Of a stretch of DNA of 64,000 bases, positions 1 to 8,814 are shown piece by piece (within the stretch, counting starts at the first letter, position 1; every line of letters starts with the position of its first letter). Both the position numbers and the translations under genes were made by a program. Below the pieces are notes generated by a model. It had not been told where the DNA came from. It saw only the letters and a program-made list of their open reading frames with translations, and searched no databases. Origin of the DNA: Roseateles sp. (GTDB taxonomy: Bacteria; Pseudomonadota; Gammaproteobacteria; Burkholderiales; Burkholderiaceae); the NCBI GenBank assembly GCA_019232985.1, contig JAFAMW010000028.1, forward strand, positions 30,070 to 94,069, read 5' to 3'.

Positions 1-949
1 GCCGCACCTCGCCGCCCGCGCGCGCGTCGGCGCCGTAGAGCAGGCGCATCAGCTCGCTGCGGCCCGCGCCGACGAGGCCGAAGAAGCCGAGCACCTCGCC
101 CGCGTGGACGCTGAAGTCCTGGCCCTCGGCGATCGGGCCGCCGACCGCGCTGCGCAGGCCGCGCACCTCGAGCCGCGGCGCGCCGCGCGGACGCGCGCGG
201 TAGTCGTAGATGTCGCTGAGCTCGCGGCCGACCATGTCGGCGATCAGGCGCTCGCGCGGCACGTCGGCCATGACCGGATGCGCCGCGACCTTGCGGCCGT
301 CGCGGAAGATCGTGCACGAATCGCAGAGCGCGTAGAGCTCCTCGAGCCGGTGCGAGATATAGATCAGCGTGCGCCCCTGGTCGCGCAGGCTGCGCACGAG
401 GCGGAACAGGATCTCGGTCTCGCGGTGCGAGAGGCTGCTCGTCGGCTCGTCGAACGCGATCACGCGCGCGTCCTGCAGCACGGCTTTGCAGATCTCGACC
501 ATCTGGCGCTGCGCGATCGACAGCGTCGCGAGGCGCGCGTCGGGATCAAGGTCGACGCCGGTCTCGCGCAGGCAGGCCGCGACGCGTTCGCGCGCGGCGC
601 GCCGGTCGACGAACAGCCCGGCGCGGCGCGGCAGGCGGCCGAGCAGCATGTTCTCGGTGACGGTCAGGTCGGCGACGTACTGGAGTTCCTGGTGGATCAC
701 GGCGACGCCCGCGCGGATCGCGTCGCCGGCGCTCGCGAAGCGGCATTCCTCGCCGTCGAGCAGCAGGCGCCCGCCGTCGGGCCGGTACTGGCCGCCGAGG
801 ATCTTCAGCAGCGTCGACTTGCCCGCGCCGTTCTCGCCGAGCAGGCCGTGGACCCGGCCGGCCTCGGCCGCGAAGCTCACGCCGTCGAGCGCGCGCACGC
901 CGGGAAAGCGCTTGCTGACCTGGTCGAACTGGAGTGCGGGCATCGTCAT
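1..949 (-). CDS. araG: L-arabinose ABC transporter ATP-binding protein AraG (partial, C-terminus outside window)
   Basis: ATP-hydrolysing subunit of a periplasmic-binding-protein-dependent sugar importer on the cytoplasmic face of the inner membrane. About 316 residues are present. The first nucleotide-binding domain is complete: Walker [10 protein letters not shown] near residue 40, the region before Walker B with LSIAQRQM (a degenerate signature), Walker [13 protein letters not shown], and the H-loop ISHR. A second domain begins near residue 270. Two tandem domains are normal for AraG/XylG/MglA proteins of about 500 residues. Wording such as [21 protein letters not shown] and [10 protein letters not shown] is closest in my memory to E. 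coli AraG. The ATG (949) overlaps the araF stop as ATGA, so the two are translationally coupled. The permease (araH-type) gene would be expected just outside the window. Specificity for arabinose is inferred from the adjacent AraF-like binding protein. Confidence 0.9.
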   Translation of the reverse strand, partial: MTMPALQFDQVSKRFPGVRALDGVSFAAEAGRVHGLLGENGAGKSTLLKILGGQYRPDGGRLLLDGEECRFASAGDAIRAGVAVIHQELQYVADLTVTENMLLGRLPRRAGLFVDRRAARERVAACLRETGVDLDPDARLATLSIAQRQMVEICKAVLQDARVIAFDEPTSSLSHRETEILFRLVRSLRDQGRTLIYISHRLEELYALCDSCTIFRDGRKVAAHPVMADVPRERLIADMVGRELSDIYDYRARPRGAPRLEVRGLRSAVGGPIAEGQDFSVHAGEVLGFFGLVGAGRSELMRLLYGADARAGGEVR

Positions 950-1953
950 AGGCCGAGCTTCCGGCGCACCTCGGCGAGGTTCGCGCGCGTGACCACGATG
1001 CCCGTGGTGAGCGTGAGCGGCGGCGGCGCCTCGCCCGTGGTGATCCAGCGGTACATGTCGATCGAGGTTTCGTAGCCGTGGCGGCGCGGGCTGATCAGCA
1101 CCGTGCCGGCGAAGCCCGTGAGGTCGGGCCGCGCGAATTCGTTGAGCGCGGTCTGGCTGCCGCCGATGCCGATGCCGGCGACCGCGTCGGCGCGCAGGCC
1201 GCGGCCCTCGGCCGCGCGCACGCCGCCGAGCACCATCTCGTCGTTCATCGCGAACACGAACCAGCGCTTGAAGCGCGGGTTCTTGGTCAGCGCGATCGTC
1301 GCCGCGTTGAACGCGTTCTCGGTGTCGCTCTTGGACGAGGGCGCGTCGACGATCTGCGCGGCCGGGAAGCCCGCCTCGACGAGCGCGTCGACCGCGCCGC
1401 GCGTGCGCTCGCGCGCCGTCGGCAGCTCGTCGAACGCGATGCGCATCGCGCCGACCTCGGCGAGCGACCAGCCGCCCGCCTGCGCCGCGTCGAGCAGGCC
1501 GCGGCCGACCTGGCGGCCGATCTCGTAGGCCGAGATGCCCATGTGCGGGATTGCCTCGATCGGGTGGCCGAGGCCGTCGACGAGGCGGTCGTCGACCGAC
1601 ATCACCTTGATTCCGTAGCGCCGCGCCGTGCGCTCGATCGCGGTGCCGAGCTTGACGTCGGGCGCGCAGATCACGAAGCCCTGGGCGCGCAGCGCCGCGA
1701 GCGTCGCGATCGCGTCGAGCGTCTTCTCGCCGCCGGGCACGCCGATCCTGATCAGCGCGAAGCCCTTCTCGGCGGCGGCCTCGCCCGCGTAGCGCCATTC
1801 GTCCTGGAACCAGGGTTCCTCGGCCTGCTTCACGAGGAAGCCGATGCGGACCGGTGCGGTCGATGCCTGCGCAGTCGGCAGCGCCAGGCCGAGCCCCAGG
1901 CCGAGGCCCGTGCCCAGGCAGGCGCGGCGTGAATAGTTCTTTGCGGCGCTCAT
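946..1953 (-). CDS. araF: L-arabinose-binding periplasmic protein AraF
   Basis: Type I periplasmic binding protein of 335 residues that captures a pentose in the periplasm and delivers it to the ABC importer. The N-terminus ([19 protein letters not shown]) looks like an export signal, with a twin Arg and a Gly/Leu-rich core ending near AQAS. The mature start, [19 protein letters not shown], closely resembles mature E. coli AraF (LGFLVKQPEEPWFQTEW), as do the later blocks [21 protein letters not shown], [14 protein letters not shown] and GIGIGG. The ATG at 1953 was chosen over upstream in-frame starts because the signal peptide begins there and because it makes an ATGA overlap with the lactonase stop. 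It belongs to the receptor-lactonase-araF-araG operon. Galactose or fucose as alternative ligands cannot be excluded, since AraF-type proteins bind galactose too. Confidence 0.9.
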   Translation of the reverse strand: MSAAKNYSRRACLGTGLGLGLGLALPTAQASTAPVRIGFLVKQAEEPWFQDEWRYAGEAAAEKGFALIRIGVPGGEKTLDAIATLAALRAQGFVICAPDVKLGTAIERTARRYGIKVMSVDDRLVDGLGHPIEAIPHMGISAYEIGRQVGRGLLDAAQAGGWSLAEVGAMRIAFDELPTARERTRGAVDALVEAGFPAAQIVDAPSSKSDTENAFNAATIALTKNPRFKRWFVFAMNDEMVLGGVRAAEGRGLRADAVAGIGIGGSQTALNEFARPDLTGFAGTVLISPRRHGYETSIDMYRWITTGEAPPPLTLTTGIVVTRANLAEVRRKLGL

Positions 1954-2861
1954 GCGCTCACCTCGTCGTCGTCGAACAGCGCGTCGGCCAGCGCGAGCGC
2001 CGTCGGCAGCTTGAGGCCGAACAGGCTGCCCGACAAGGGCTGCGCGGCGAGCGCCTCGCGGCTCAATTCGCTGCGCGCGGTCGTCGCCATCAGCCAGTCG
2101 CCGTCGGGCCCGCCGAGCGCCGGGGAGCTGCTGTGCGCGGCCGGCGCCAGGTAGTCGGCGATCGCGCGGCCGTCGGGCGCGTAGCGGCGCACGCGGCCCG
2201 CGCCCCATTGGGCGTTCCACAAACAGCCCTCGCGGTCGATCACCGAGCCGTCGGGCCAGCCGCGGCCGTCGTCGACGCGCGCGAACGGCCGCAGGTTCGC
2301 GACCTGCGCGCTCTCGGCGTCGTAGTCGCAGCGCTGGATCGCGCCGGTCACCGTGTCGGCGAAGTACATGGTCGCGCCGTCGGGGCTGAAGCAGATGCTG
2401 TTGGCGATCGCGACGGCCGGCAGCGGCAGGCGGCGCAGGCCGTGGCGACGCGAGTATTGATAAAAGCTGCCGATAGTCCGGCGCTCGGCCGCGTGCTCGT
2501 TCATCGTGCCGAACACGAAGTAACCGCGCCGGTCGGTGCGGCCGTCGTTGACGCGCGTGCGCGGCTCCGCCGCGTCGACGGGCGCGAGCGAATCCACGCG
2601 CTCGAGCTGCGGCGCGTCGCCGAGCGTCGCGAACGCGAGCCGCTTCGCGAGGCCCAGCAGCAGCCGGCCCGAGCGCGTATGCGCGAAGCAGCCGAGCCGG
2701 TCGGGCAGGACCCAGCTCTGCGCGGCCGCCTGGCCCGGCGCCCACGCGTGCAGGCGCGCGCCCTCGATGTCGGTCCACCACCAGCGGCCGGCCTGCCACT
2801 GCAGGCCTTCGCCGAGCTGCGCGTCGCCGCGCAGCGCAAGTTCGAGTCCGGCCTCGGGCAT
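1950..2861 (-). CDS. SMP-30/gluconolactonase family sugar lactonase
   Basis: 303-residue six-bladed beta-propeller metal-dependent lactonase that hydrolyses aldonolactones to aldonic acids. Family metal ligands are visible: Glu18 in GEGLQW, the Asn in [10 protein letters not shown], and the Asp in [13 protein letters not shown]. No signal peptide is evident, so it should be cytoplasmic. The start at 2861 is where family similarity begins ([12 protein letters not shown]), and the ATG overlaps the receptor stop as ATGA. Encoded between a TonB receptor and araFG, it is most easily read as L-arabinonolactonase of a non-phosphorylative arabinose route. Galactonolactonase feeding the nearby dgoD is an equally sensible alternative. 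The sequence alone does not decide between them. Confidence 0.85.
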   Translation of the reverse strand: MPEAGLELALRGDAQLGEGLQWQAGRWWWTDIEGARLHAWAPGQAAAQSWVLPDRLGCFAHTRSGRLLLGLAKRLAFATLGDAPQLERVDSLAPVDAAEPRTRVNDGRTDRRGYFVFGTMNEHAAERRTIGSFYQYSRRHGLRRLPLPAVAIANSICFSPDGATMYFADTVTGAIQRCDYDAESAQVANLRPFARVDDGRGWPDGSVIDREGCLWNAQWGAGRVRRYAPDGRAIADYLAPAAHSSSPALGGPDGDWLMATTARSELSREALAAQPLSGSLFGLKLPTALALADALFDDDEVSA

Positions 2862-5524
2862 CACAGGTCCATGTGCAGGCTCAGCGCGTAACGGCGGTCG
2901 TCGCCGTAGTTGCCCATCGGCTGGTCGTTCACGCCGTAGTAGCTGCGGCGCACCGTGCGCGTGATGTTGTTGACCTCGAACGCGACCTTCAGGTGTGAGC
3001 TGATCGAGTAGCTCGCATAGCCGTCGAGGATGCCGTAGCCCTTCATGTAGATCGGGGTCTGCGCGATGGTGTTGCCGTTGTCGGGATAGTAGTTGCCCGT
3101 CGTCGACAGGTAGCGGCCGCGGTAGGTGTACGCGAGGCGCAGCGACACGTCGTCGTAGTCGTACATGCCGATCAGGTTGTAGCTCGTGCGCGAGAGGCCC
3201 TGCAGCGCCGTGCGCTGGCCCGCGAGCACGCCGGGAGCGCTGCTGTCGACGAGCGTGAAGTTGGCCTGCATGCCGAAGCCCTTGAGCCAGCCCGGCAGGC
3301 TCGTCGCGAAGCCCTGGTAGCCGAGCTCCAGGCCCCTGATCGTGCCGTCCTCGCCGTTCGTCGGCGTCGACACCGTGTAGGTCGTGCCCTTGTAGACGAG
3401 CGGGATCGTGCTGGTCTGGATGAAGCCGTTGACCTTTTTGTAGAACGCCGTGCCGTAGACGAAGTCGCTGCGCGTCAGGTAGTACTCGAGCGCCGCGTCG
3501 ACCTGCTTGGCCGTGAGCGCCTTGAGCGCCGGGTTGCCGAGGTAGCCGGTCAGGTCGTTCGCGTTCAGCGACAGGCTCGGTGTGAGCTGGTCGAAGTTGG
3601 GCAGCGTCATGACCTTGCTCGCCGACACGCGCGCGACGAGCTTGGACGTGAGGTCGAAGCGCATGTTCAGGCTCGGCAGAGCGTAGTTGCTGCTCGCGTC
3701 GATGCTGCGCGGCGTCGCCGTGCCGCTCGAGATCTCGGTGTAGTTGCGGTGGTCTCTGACGTCGACGTAGCGCAGGCCGAGGTTGCCCGACCAGGGGATG
3801 CCGCCAAGCGCGCTGTCGAAGTCGACGACGCCGTACACGGCGCTCGTCTTCTCGCTCAGCGAGAAGCGCTCGGGGTCGTCGAAGCTCGGCACGGTCAGGC
3901 CGAGGTCGGCGCGGAAGGTGGCCGGGTCGCGCAGCAGGTTCATGTCGGTGACCGCGAGCCACTGACGCGGGAAGGTGCCGCTGCCGCCGTCGCGCAGCAG
4001 GTTGCTGAACGGGATCAGGCCGACCGAGTTCGCGACCGAGGACACGAGGCCGCCGATATTGCTCGTCGCCGCACCGCTCCAGATGCTGTCGATCGTGTTG
4101 ATCTCGGCGCTGTCGGCGCTGCGGTCGCTCAGGCGCACGCCGGCGCGCAGGCGCGTGAACGGGCCGTCGCCGTCGAGGCGGTGCTCGACGTCGCCGCGCC
4201 AGCTCGTCTCGCTGCCGTTGTTCTGCTGGCGGAAGTACAGCGCCTTGCTCGCGTAGTACTGGGCCGGGTTGGTGAGGTCGGTCGGCGCGCCGAGCACCGG
4301 GTTGCCCGACGGCGTTTCGGTCGACAGGTCGTAGCGGTACTGCGCGTTATTGGTCCAGGCGCCGAGGCGCGCCTCCTCGTACAGGCGCGCGTAGTCGCTC
4401 GTCGTGTACGCGAGCTCGGACTTGTAGGTCCAGCCGTCCAGCTTGTAGCTGCCGCCGAGCGCGTACTGCGAGGTGCGCGTCTGATCGTCGGCGATGTACG
4501 AGGACGTCGTCATCTGCGCGCCCCAGAACGAACCCGACACGAAGTTGCCGTTCGCGTCGGTCTTGATCGTGCCCGCGACGGGCCACAGCGCGCCGAGGTT
4601 GGTGCCCGCGCTCCAGTTCGCCCAGTACGGCGAGCCGTAGTAGCCGTAGGTGTCGGTGCGCGTCTTGAGCTCGGTGTGGTCGACGTCGAGGTAGACCTCG
4701 GCGGCCGCGCTCGGGCGGTACTGCAGGCTCGCCGTGATGCCGGTGCGGTCGCGCGAGCCGAGCTCGTAGGACAGCCACTGGCCGACCGGCGCGTAGGTGC
4801 CGGAGCCGTCCGCGAGCTGGGCGGGCGCGCCCATTTCCTCGGTGTCGGCGCGGTAGCTGCGCTTTTGCTTGGCGACGCTGAGCAGCGCGCCGAAGTCGCC
4901 GCCGCCCTCGAGCTTCCAGCGCTCGCTGACGAGGAAGGAGCCCTCGGGGTTGCGCTTGCCGGCGAGGTCGGCGTAGGTCTCCTTCACCGTGCCCGCGAGC
5001 TTGAGGCCCGTGAAGTCGAGCGGGCGGTGCATGCGCAGGTCGATCACGCCGCCGATGCCGCCTTCGATCTGGTCGGCGACCGGGGTCTTGTAGACGTCGG
5101 CGCCCGCGATCAGCTCGGCCGGCACGTCCTGGAACGACAGGCCGCGCTCCTTGCCGGCGGTGAAGATGTCGCGACCGTTGAGCAGGGTCTCGGTCTCGCT
5201 GAGGCCGCGCACCTGGACCTGGTCGCCCTCGCCGCGGTTGCGCGACACCTGCACGCCGGTCACGCGCTGCAGCGCCTCGGCGACGTTCGCGTCGGGCAGC
5301 TTGCCGATGTCGTCGGCGACGATGGTGTCGACGATCTGGTCGGCGTTGCGCTTGCGGTCCTGGGCCTTCTCGAGGCTCGCGCGCATGCCGGTCACGACGA
5401 CGGTGTCGAGCTGGTCGGGCTTGGCGCCAGCGGCGTCGTCGGCCCAGGCGGGCAGCGTGCAGGCGAGGCCTGCGGCGCAGGCGATCAGGCGCAATCGGGG
5501 CGCGGTGGCGTGGCGAGTGCTCAT
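2861..5524 (-). CDS. TonB-dependent receptor (sugar-oligomer type)
   Basis: 887-residue outer-membrane active transporter. A signal peptide (about residues 1-28, ending LPAWA) precedes a TonB-box-like LDTVVVTGMRASL, then a plug domain with KRNADQIVDTIVADDIGKLP and VAEALQRVTGVQV, and a 22-strand barrel rich in aromatic turns. This plug wording is typical of carbohydrate receptors in Xanthomonas, Caulobacter and Burkholderiales sugar loci. The chain ends in MDL; a terminal aromatic residue is more usual. It starts the operon receptor-lactonase-araF-araG, joined to the next gene by an ATGA overlap. The substrate is probably an arabinose- or galactose-containing glycan fragment, inferred only from neighbours. 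Confidence 0.9.
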   Translation of the reverse strand: MSTRHATAPRLRLIACAAGLACTLPAWADDAAGAKPDQLDTVVVTGMRASLEKAQDRKRNADQIVDTIVADDIGKLPDANVAEALQRVTGVQVSRNRGEGDQVQVRGLSETETLLNGRDIFTAGKERGLSFQDVPAELIAGADVYKTPVADQIEGGIGGVIDLRMHRPLDFTGLKLAGTVKETYADLAGKRNPEGSFLVSERWKLEGGGDFGALLSVAKQKRSYRADTEEMGAPAQLADGSGTYAPVGQWLSYELGSRDRTGITASLQYRPSAAAEVYLDVDHTELKTRTDTYGYYGSPYWANWSAGTNLGALWPVAGTIKTDANGNFVSGSFWGAQMTTSSYIADDQTRTSQYALGGSYKLDGWTYKSELAYTTSDYARLYEEARLGAWTNNAQYRYDLSTETPSGNPVLGAPTDLTNPAQYYASKALYFRQQNNGSETSWRGDVEHRLDGDGPFTRLRAGVRLSDRSADSAEINTIDSIWSGAATSNIGGLVSSVANSVGLIPFSNLLRDGGSGTFPRQWLAVTDMNLLRDPATFRADLGLTVPSFDDPERFSLSEKTSAVYGVVDFDSALGGIPWSGNLGLRYVDVRDHRNYTEISSGTATPRSIDASSNYALPSLNMRFDLTSKLVARVSASKVMTLPNFDQLTPSLSLNANDLTGYLGNPALKALTAKQVDAALEYYLTRSDFVYGTAFYKKVNGFIQTSTIPLVYKGTTYTVSTPTNGEDGTIRGLELGYQGFATSLPGWLKGFGMQANFTLVDSSAPGVLAGQRTALQGLSRTSYNLIGMYDYDDVSLRLAYTYRGRYLSTTGNYYPDNGNTIAQTPIYMKGYGILDGYASYSISSHLKVAFEVNNITRTVRRSYYGVNDQPMGNYGDDRRYALSLHMDL

Positions 5525-5635
5525 GTTCTTTTGTCTCCGTTTTATCTGTCTATGGAATCGGACGTTGCAAAGTTACCGAGCGGGAACAAACGCCACCAAT
5601 GAAAGATTTGGTTTTTGCTATCTCGGGTTCGCATA
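5525..5635. promoter_or_regulatory. Promoter region of the TonB-receptor/araFG operon
   Basis: This 111-bp gap separates the GH35 stop from the receptor start on the same strand and is visibly more AT-rich than its surroundings, which fits a promoter reading leftwards. On the minus strand GGAGAC lies 6-11 bases before the receptor ATG as a ribosome-binding site. A GTTACCG half-site (plus strand about 5571-5577) resembles half of the palindrome seen before the GH31 gene but lacks the second half. No clear terminator hairpin was found. Confidence 0.4.
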
Positions 5636-8026
5636 TCAGCGGATCTGCGCGGCGTAGACCGGGTGCAGCGTCACGCCACGGAGTTGCGCGAACTGTTGCG
5701 CGCCCGCGAAATCGGGCCGGTGCGCGCGGTCAAGGTAGATCGGCGCGTCGGCACGCAGCGGCAGCACGCTCAGCGTGAGCGGGCCTTGCGGTGCATGGGC
5801 GAGGCCACGCAGGCCGATCTGCCATGGCTGGCCGTTGAAGTACCAGTCGTCGAGCATCGTCGTGCCGTCGAACAGGCGCGCGATGTCGCCGGTGAAGTCG
5901 GGTTCGATCAGCACGTCGGCGAGGCCGTCGAGCGCGTGCGACGGCAGCGTGACAGTCCAGGCGGCCGACGCCTTGAAGGCTTCGGGGATCGGCGCGAGCG
6001 CGGCGCCCGCGAGGCCGCCCTTGAGCACGGGCGGCGCGTCGCCGGCGGCGCGCAGCGGCGTGACCTCGGCCTTCAGCGCCCGGGCGGGCCAGTGCAGCGC
6101 GAGGGTCTGGAACGCGCCGTCCATCGCGACCGCGGCCTTCGCACCCTGTGCCTGCGGGTGTGCAAGTGCCGGGAACACGGCGACGCGCTGCTCGGCGGCG
6201 TCGGTCGAGCGCAGCTGCAAGCCCTTGGCGTCGAACCAGGCCTGGGTCTCGCTGAGCACGAGGCGCGTGCGGCCTTCGAGCGTGCCGACGAGCAGCGTGC
6301 GCGATTGCTCGGGTGTCAACACGAGCAGGCTCAACGGCCGGCCGCCAACCCGGCCGACCTCGTGCAGCGCCAGCCCCGGCGCGACGGTCTGCGCCGCCGC
6401 GTCGCCGACCGCGAACTCGGCCGGCACGCCGGCGCTCGCGGCGAACACGTAGACCACGCCCGCCTTGCCCGCGTCGATGCGCGTGAGCGGCTGCGCCGTC
6501 GCGTAGCGGAGCAGCGTGCCGTCCAGGTCGAAGTTGAACGGCCAGATGAAATACGCGCCGTCGGCGAGCGTCACGGGCTGGCTCGGGAAGCTCCGCGTCT
6601 CGCCCTTGAGCCTGACCTCGAAGCGCACGCCCGGCGGCGCGGCCATCGCGTACTGGCGCACATGGTTGTTCACGAACACGAAGCCATGGCCGGCGCCGTC
6701 CGCGCGCACCGACCAGCGCGGCGTCGTCAGGTCCGCCGGTGAAGCGGGCACCGCGTCGGGGCGGCGCACCGTCATCGGCGCGAGGCGCTCGCCGAAGGCC
6801 GCGAGGAACAGGTGGAACGGACGCAGGCGCGCGAGCACCTCGCGCTGCTCGCCGTCGGGCCCCAGCGGCGCGTTGAAGTCGTACGTAATGCGCGGCGTGT
6901 CGTTGTAGCCGCCGCTGCCGCTGCTCTCCTCGAGCGAGGGGCTCGCCACGGGGTTGCGGCCGCCGTGGAACATGTAATAGCCCATCAGGTTCACGCCCGA
7001 GCCGAGCTGCACGGGCAGCATCGCCGCGATGTCGTCGGCCGACACGAGCGTGCGGCGCCGGTACATCGCGGGCAGGCCCGCGCCGAACTCGGCGCCGAGG
7101 AAGGGCGTGCGCGCGGCGTCGCGCTCGGCCGTGCCCGGCGCGTGCGCGGCGGTCTGCGCGCCGAGGTCGCCGCTCACGCGGCTGTCGAAGCGGAACGCGT
7201 AGGTCTCCTTGGGCGGCAGCTCGGCGGTCGACGTGCCCCAGGGCTCGTCGGGGTAGCCGCCGAACACCGGCGTGACCTCGCCCGACGGGTAGACCGCGCC
7301 GTCCCAGCCCGTCACCGTATAGAACGGTGCGTCGAGGCCGGCCGCGCGCGCAAGCTTCTTCAGCGTCGCGATGTGCTGCGCGCCCTGGCCCGGGCCGTCG
7401 AGGTTGTATTCGTTCTCGATCTGCACGCCGACGACGGGGCCGCCGTCCTTCCACATCAGGCCGTGCAGCTGCGCGCCGATCTGCTCGTAGAGGCGCGCGA
7501 CGTAGTGCAGATAGCTCGGGTCGTCGCGGCGCGTCGGCATCGCGTCGACGACCCAGTCGGGCACGCCGCCGAAGCGCGCCTCGGCGTGGTCCCAGGGGCC
7601 GACGCGCACGACGACCTCAAGGCCCGCCGCGGCGGCGAGCTGCACGAAGCGGCGCAGGTCGCGGTTGCCGCGCCAGTCGAAGCGGCCGGGCGTCGCCTCG
7701 TGGTGGTTCCAGATCACGTAGGTCGAGACGATCGTGACGCCGGCCGCCTTCATCTTGCGCAGCTCGTCGGCCCAGCTTGGCGCCGGGCTGCGGCTGTAGT
7801 GGAACTCGCCCATCACGGGCAGCCAGGGGCGGCCGTTGCGCGTCAGGTAGCGGCTGTTCGCGCCGAGCGTCGTGCCGTCGGGCGCGACCGCGCTGCCCAG
7901 GTGCAGCACGCCTTCGAGCGGCGCCGCCACGGGCGCGCTCGCGTCGACGCCGAGCACGGTCGCTTGCTGCCCGAGCGCCGCGCCGGCCAGACTCAGGCCG
8001 GCCCAGATGATGGCCCATCGCTTCAT
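5636..8026 (-). CDS. GH35 beta-galactosidase, exported
   Basis: 796-residue retaining glycoside hydrolase that removes terminal beta-galactose. The signal peptide is MKRWAIIWAGLSLAGAALGQ. The GH35 barrel starts with the family block LPVMGEFHYSR followed by YVIWNHHE. The acid/base Glu206 sits in VQIENEYN and the likely nucleophile Glu313 in FLGAEFGAG. C-terminal beta domains fill the remainder. The start at 8026 was chosen because the signal peptide begins there and because AGGAG lies 8 bases upstream; an in-frame ATG at 8110 adds 28 non-homologous residues. It follows dgoA by 68 bp, so galactose released by the enzyme and galactonate degradation by dgoDKA are linked on one transcript. Within a xyloglucan locus the natural target is the galactosyl side chain. 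Confidence 0.9.
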   Translation of the reverse strand: MKRWAIIWAGLSLAGAALGQQATVLGVDASAPVAAPLEGVLHLGSAVAPDGTTLGANSRYLTRNGRPWLPVMGEFHYSRSPAPSWADELRKMKAAGVTIVSTYVIWNHHEATPGRFDWRGNRDLRRFVQLAAAAGLEVVVRVGPWDHAEARFGGVPDWVVDAMPTRRDDPSYLHYVARLYEQIGAQLHGLMWKDGGPVVGVQIENEYNLDGPGQGAQHIATLKKLARAAGLDAPFYTVTGWDGAVYPSGEVTPVFGGYPDEPWGTSTAELPPKETYAFRFDSRVSGDLGAQTAAHAPGTAERDAARTPFLGAEFGAGLPAMYRRRTLVSADDIAAMLPVQLGSGVNLMGYYMFHGGRNPVASPSLEESSGSGGYNDTPRITYDFNAPLGPDGEQREVLARLRPFHLFLAAFGERLAPMTVRRPDAVPASPADLTTPRWSVRADGAGHGFVFVNNHVRQYAMAAPPGVRFEVRLKGETRSFPSQPVTLADGAYFIWPFNFDLDGTLLRYATAQPLTRIDAGKAGVVYVFAASAGVPAEFAVGDAAAQTVAPGLALHEVGRVGGRPLSLLVLTPEQSRTLLVGTLEGRTRLVLSETQAWFDAKGLQLRSTDAAEQRVAVFPALAHPQAQGAKAAVAMDGAFQTLALHWPARALKAEVTPLRAAGDAPPVLKGGLAGAALAPIPEAFKASAAWTVTLPSHALDGLADVLIEPDFTGDIARLFDGTTMLDDWYFNGQPWQIGLRGLAHAPQGPLTLSVLPLRADAPIYLDRAHRPDFAGAQQFAQLRGVTLHPVYAAQIR

Positions 8027-8094
8027 CGTCTTGTCTCCTGATGTTTTATGGGTCGCGGCCGCATTCGGGCGACCGCGCCTGCGCGCGAGGCGCT

Positions 8095-8727
8095 TCAGCC
8101 CGCGCGCCACGCGGCGACGAAGTCGCGCGCCCGCGCCGCGACCTCGGCCGCGTCCATGCCCGGCGCGTACAGCGCCGAACCGAGGCCGAAGCCGGCGGCG
8201 CCGGCCGCGCGGTACGCGGCCATGCCGACCGGCGTGATGCCGCCGACCGGCAGCAGCGCGAGCCCGCGCGGCAGCACGGCGCGCATCGCGCGCAGCACGC
8301 TCGGCGTGACGAGCTCGGCCGGGAACAGCTTCAAGGCGTCGGCGCCGGCCGCGACGGCCGCGAAGGCCTCGGTCGGCGTCGCGGCGCCCGGCACGCAGAC
8401 GAGGCCCGCGGCCTTGGCCGCGGCGATCACGGCGGTATCCGCATGCGGCATCACGATCAGCTGGCCGCCGGCCGCGGCGACGGCGTGGACGGTCGCGACG
8501 TCGAGCACCGTGCCCGCGCCGAGCAGCGCGTCGGCCGGCAGGGCCTTGGCGAGCCGCGCGATCGACGCGAGCGCGTCGGGCGAGTTCATCGGCACCTCGA
8601 TCAGGCGGAAGCCCGCGGCGTAAAGCCCGAGCGCGATCGGCTCGACCTCGGCCGGCGTGACGCCGCGCAGGATCGCGACGAGCGGGAGCGCGGCGAAGGC
8701 GGCGGTGAATCGGGGGTCAGGAGTCAT
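8095..8727 (-). CDS. dgoA: 2-dehydro-3-deoxy-6-phosphogalactonate aldolase
   Basis: 210-residue class I aldolase of the KDPG/KDPGal family, cleaving 2-keto-3-deoxy-6-phosphogalactonate to pyruvate and glyceraldehyde-3-phosphate. Visible family blocks are VAILRGVTP at residues 17-25, the catalytic Glu in IEVPMNSP, GAGTVLD, and the Schiff-base Lys in ALKLFPAE near residue 130; PVGGITP closes the phosphate site. IEVPMNSP (rather than IEVTLRT) is the form I associate with DgoA rather than Eda. Its position directly after dgoK and dgoD supports the galactonate assignment. It is separated from dgoK by a hairpin repeat rather than by a promoter. Confidence 0.93.
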   Translation of the reverse strand: MTPDPRFTAAFAALPLVAILRGVTPAEVEPIALGLYAAGFRLIEVPMNSPDALASIARLAKALPADALLGAGTVLDVATVHAVAAAGGQLIVMPHADTAVIAAAKAAGLVCVPGAATPTEAFAAVAAGADALKLFPAELVTPSVLRAMRAVLPRGLALLPVGGITPVGMAAYRAAGAAGFGLGSALYAPGMDAAEVAARARDFVAAWRAG

Positions 8728-8729
8728 GT

Positions 8730-8814
8730 CAGTGGCGCCCGGCCGCCCGAAGCCACTGACCGCCCCCTCGGGGGGCAGAGAGGTCGAGCGCCAGCGAGGG
8801 CGAACGTGGGGGTT
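8730..8814. repeat. Dispersed GC-rich hairpin repeat between dgoK and dgoA
   Basis: This stretch fills the 87-bp gap between dgoK and dgoA. It holds an inverted repeat AGTGGC (8731-8736) / GCCACT (8752-8757) and then a C5/G6 hairpin around CCCCCTCGGGGGG (8763-8775). The order of blocks (GGCCGCCC, AAGC, then the C-run/TC/G-run hairpin) recurs at 28229-28307. Short palindromic repeats of this look are common between genes in Comamonadaceae and relatives. It may stabilise or attenuate the mRNA between dgoK and dgoA. Confidence 0.7.

Noticed and set aside
8763..8775. C-run/G-run hairpin as a dgoK terminator
   Set aside because: No T-run follows on the minus strand, and the same element occurs inside the GH95 gene, so it is a dispersed repeat.
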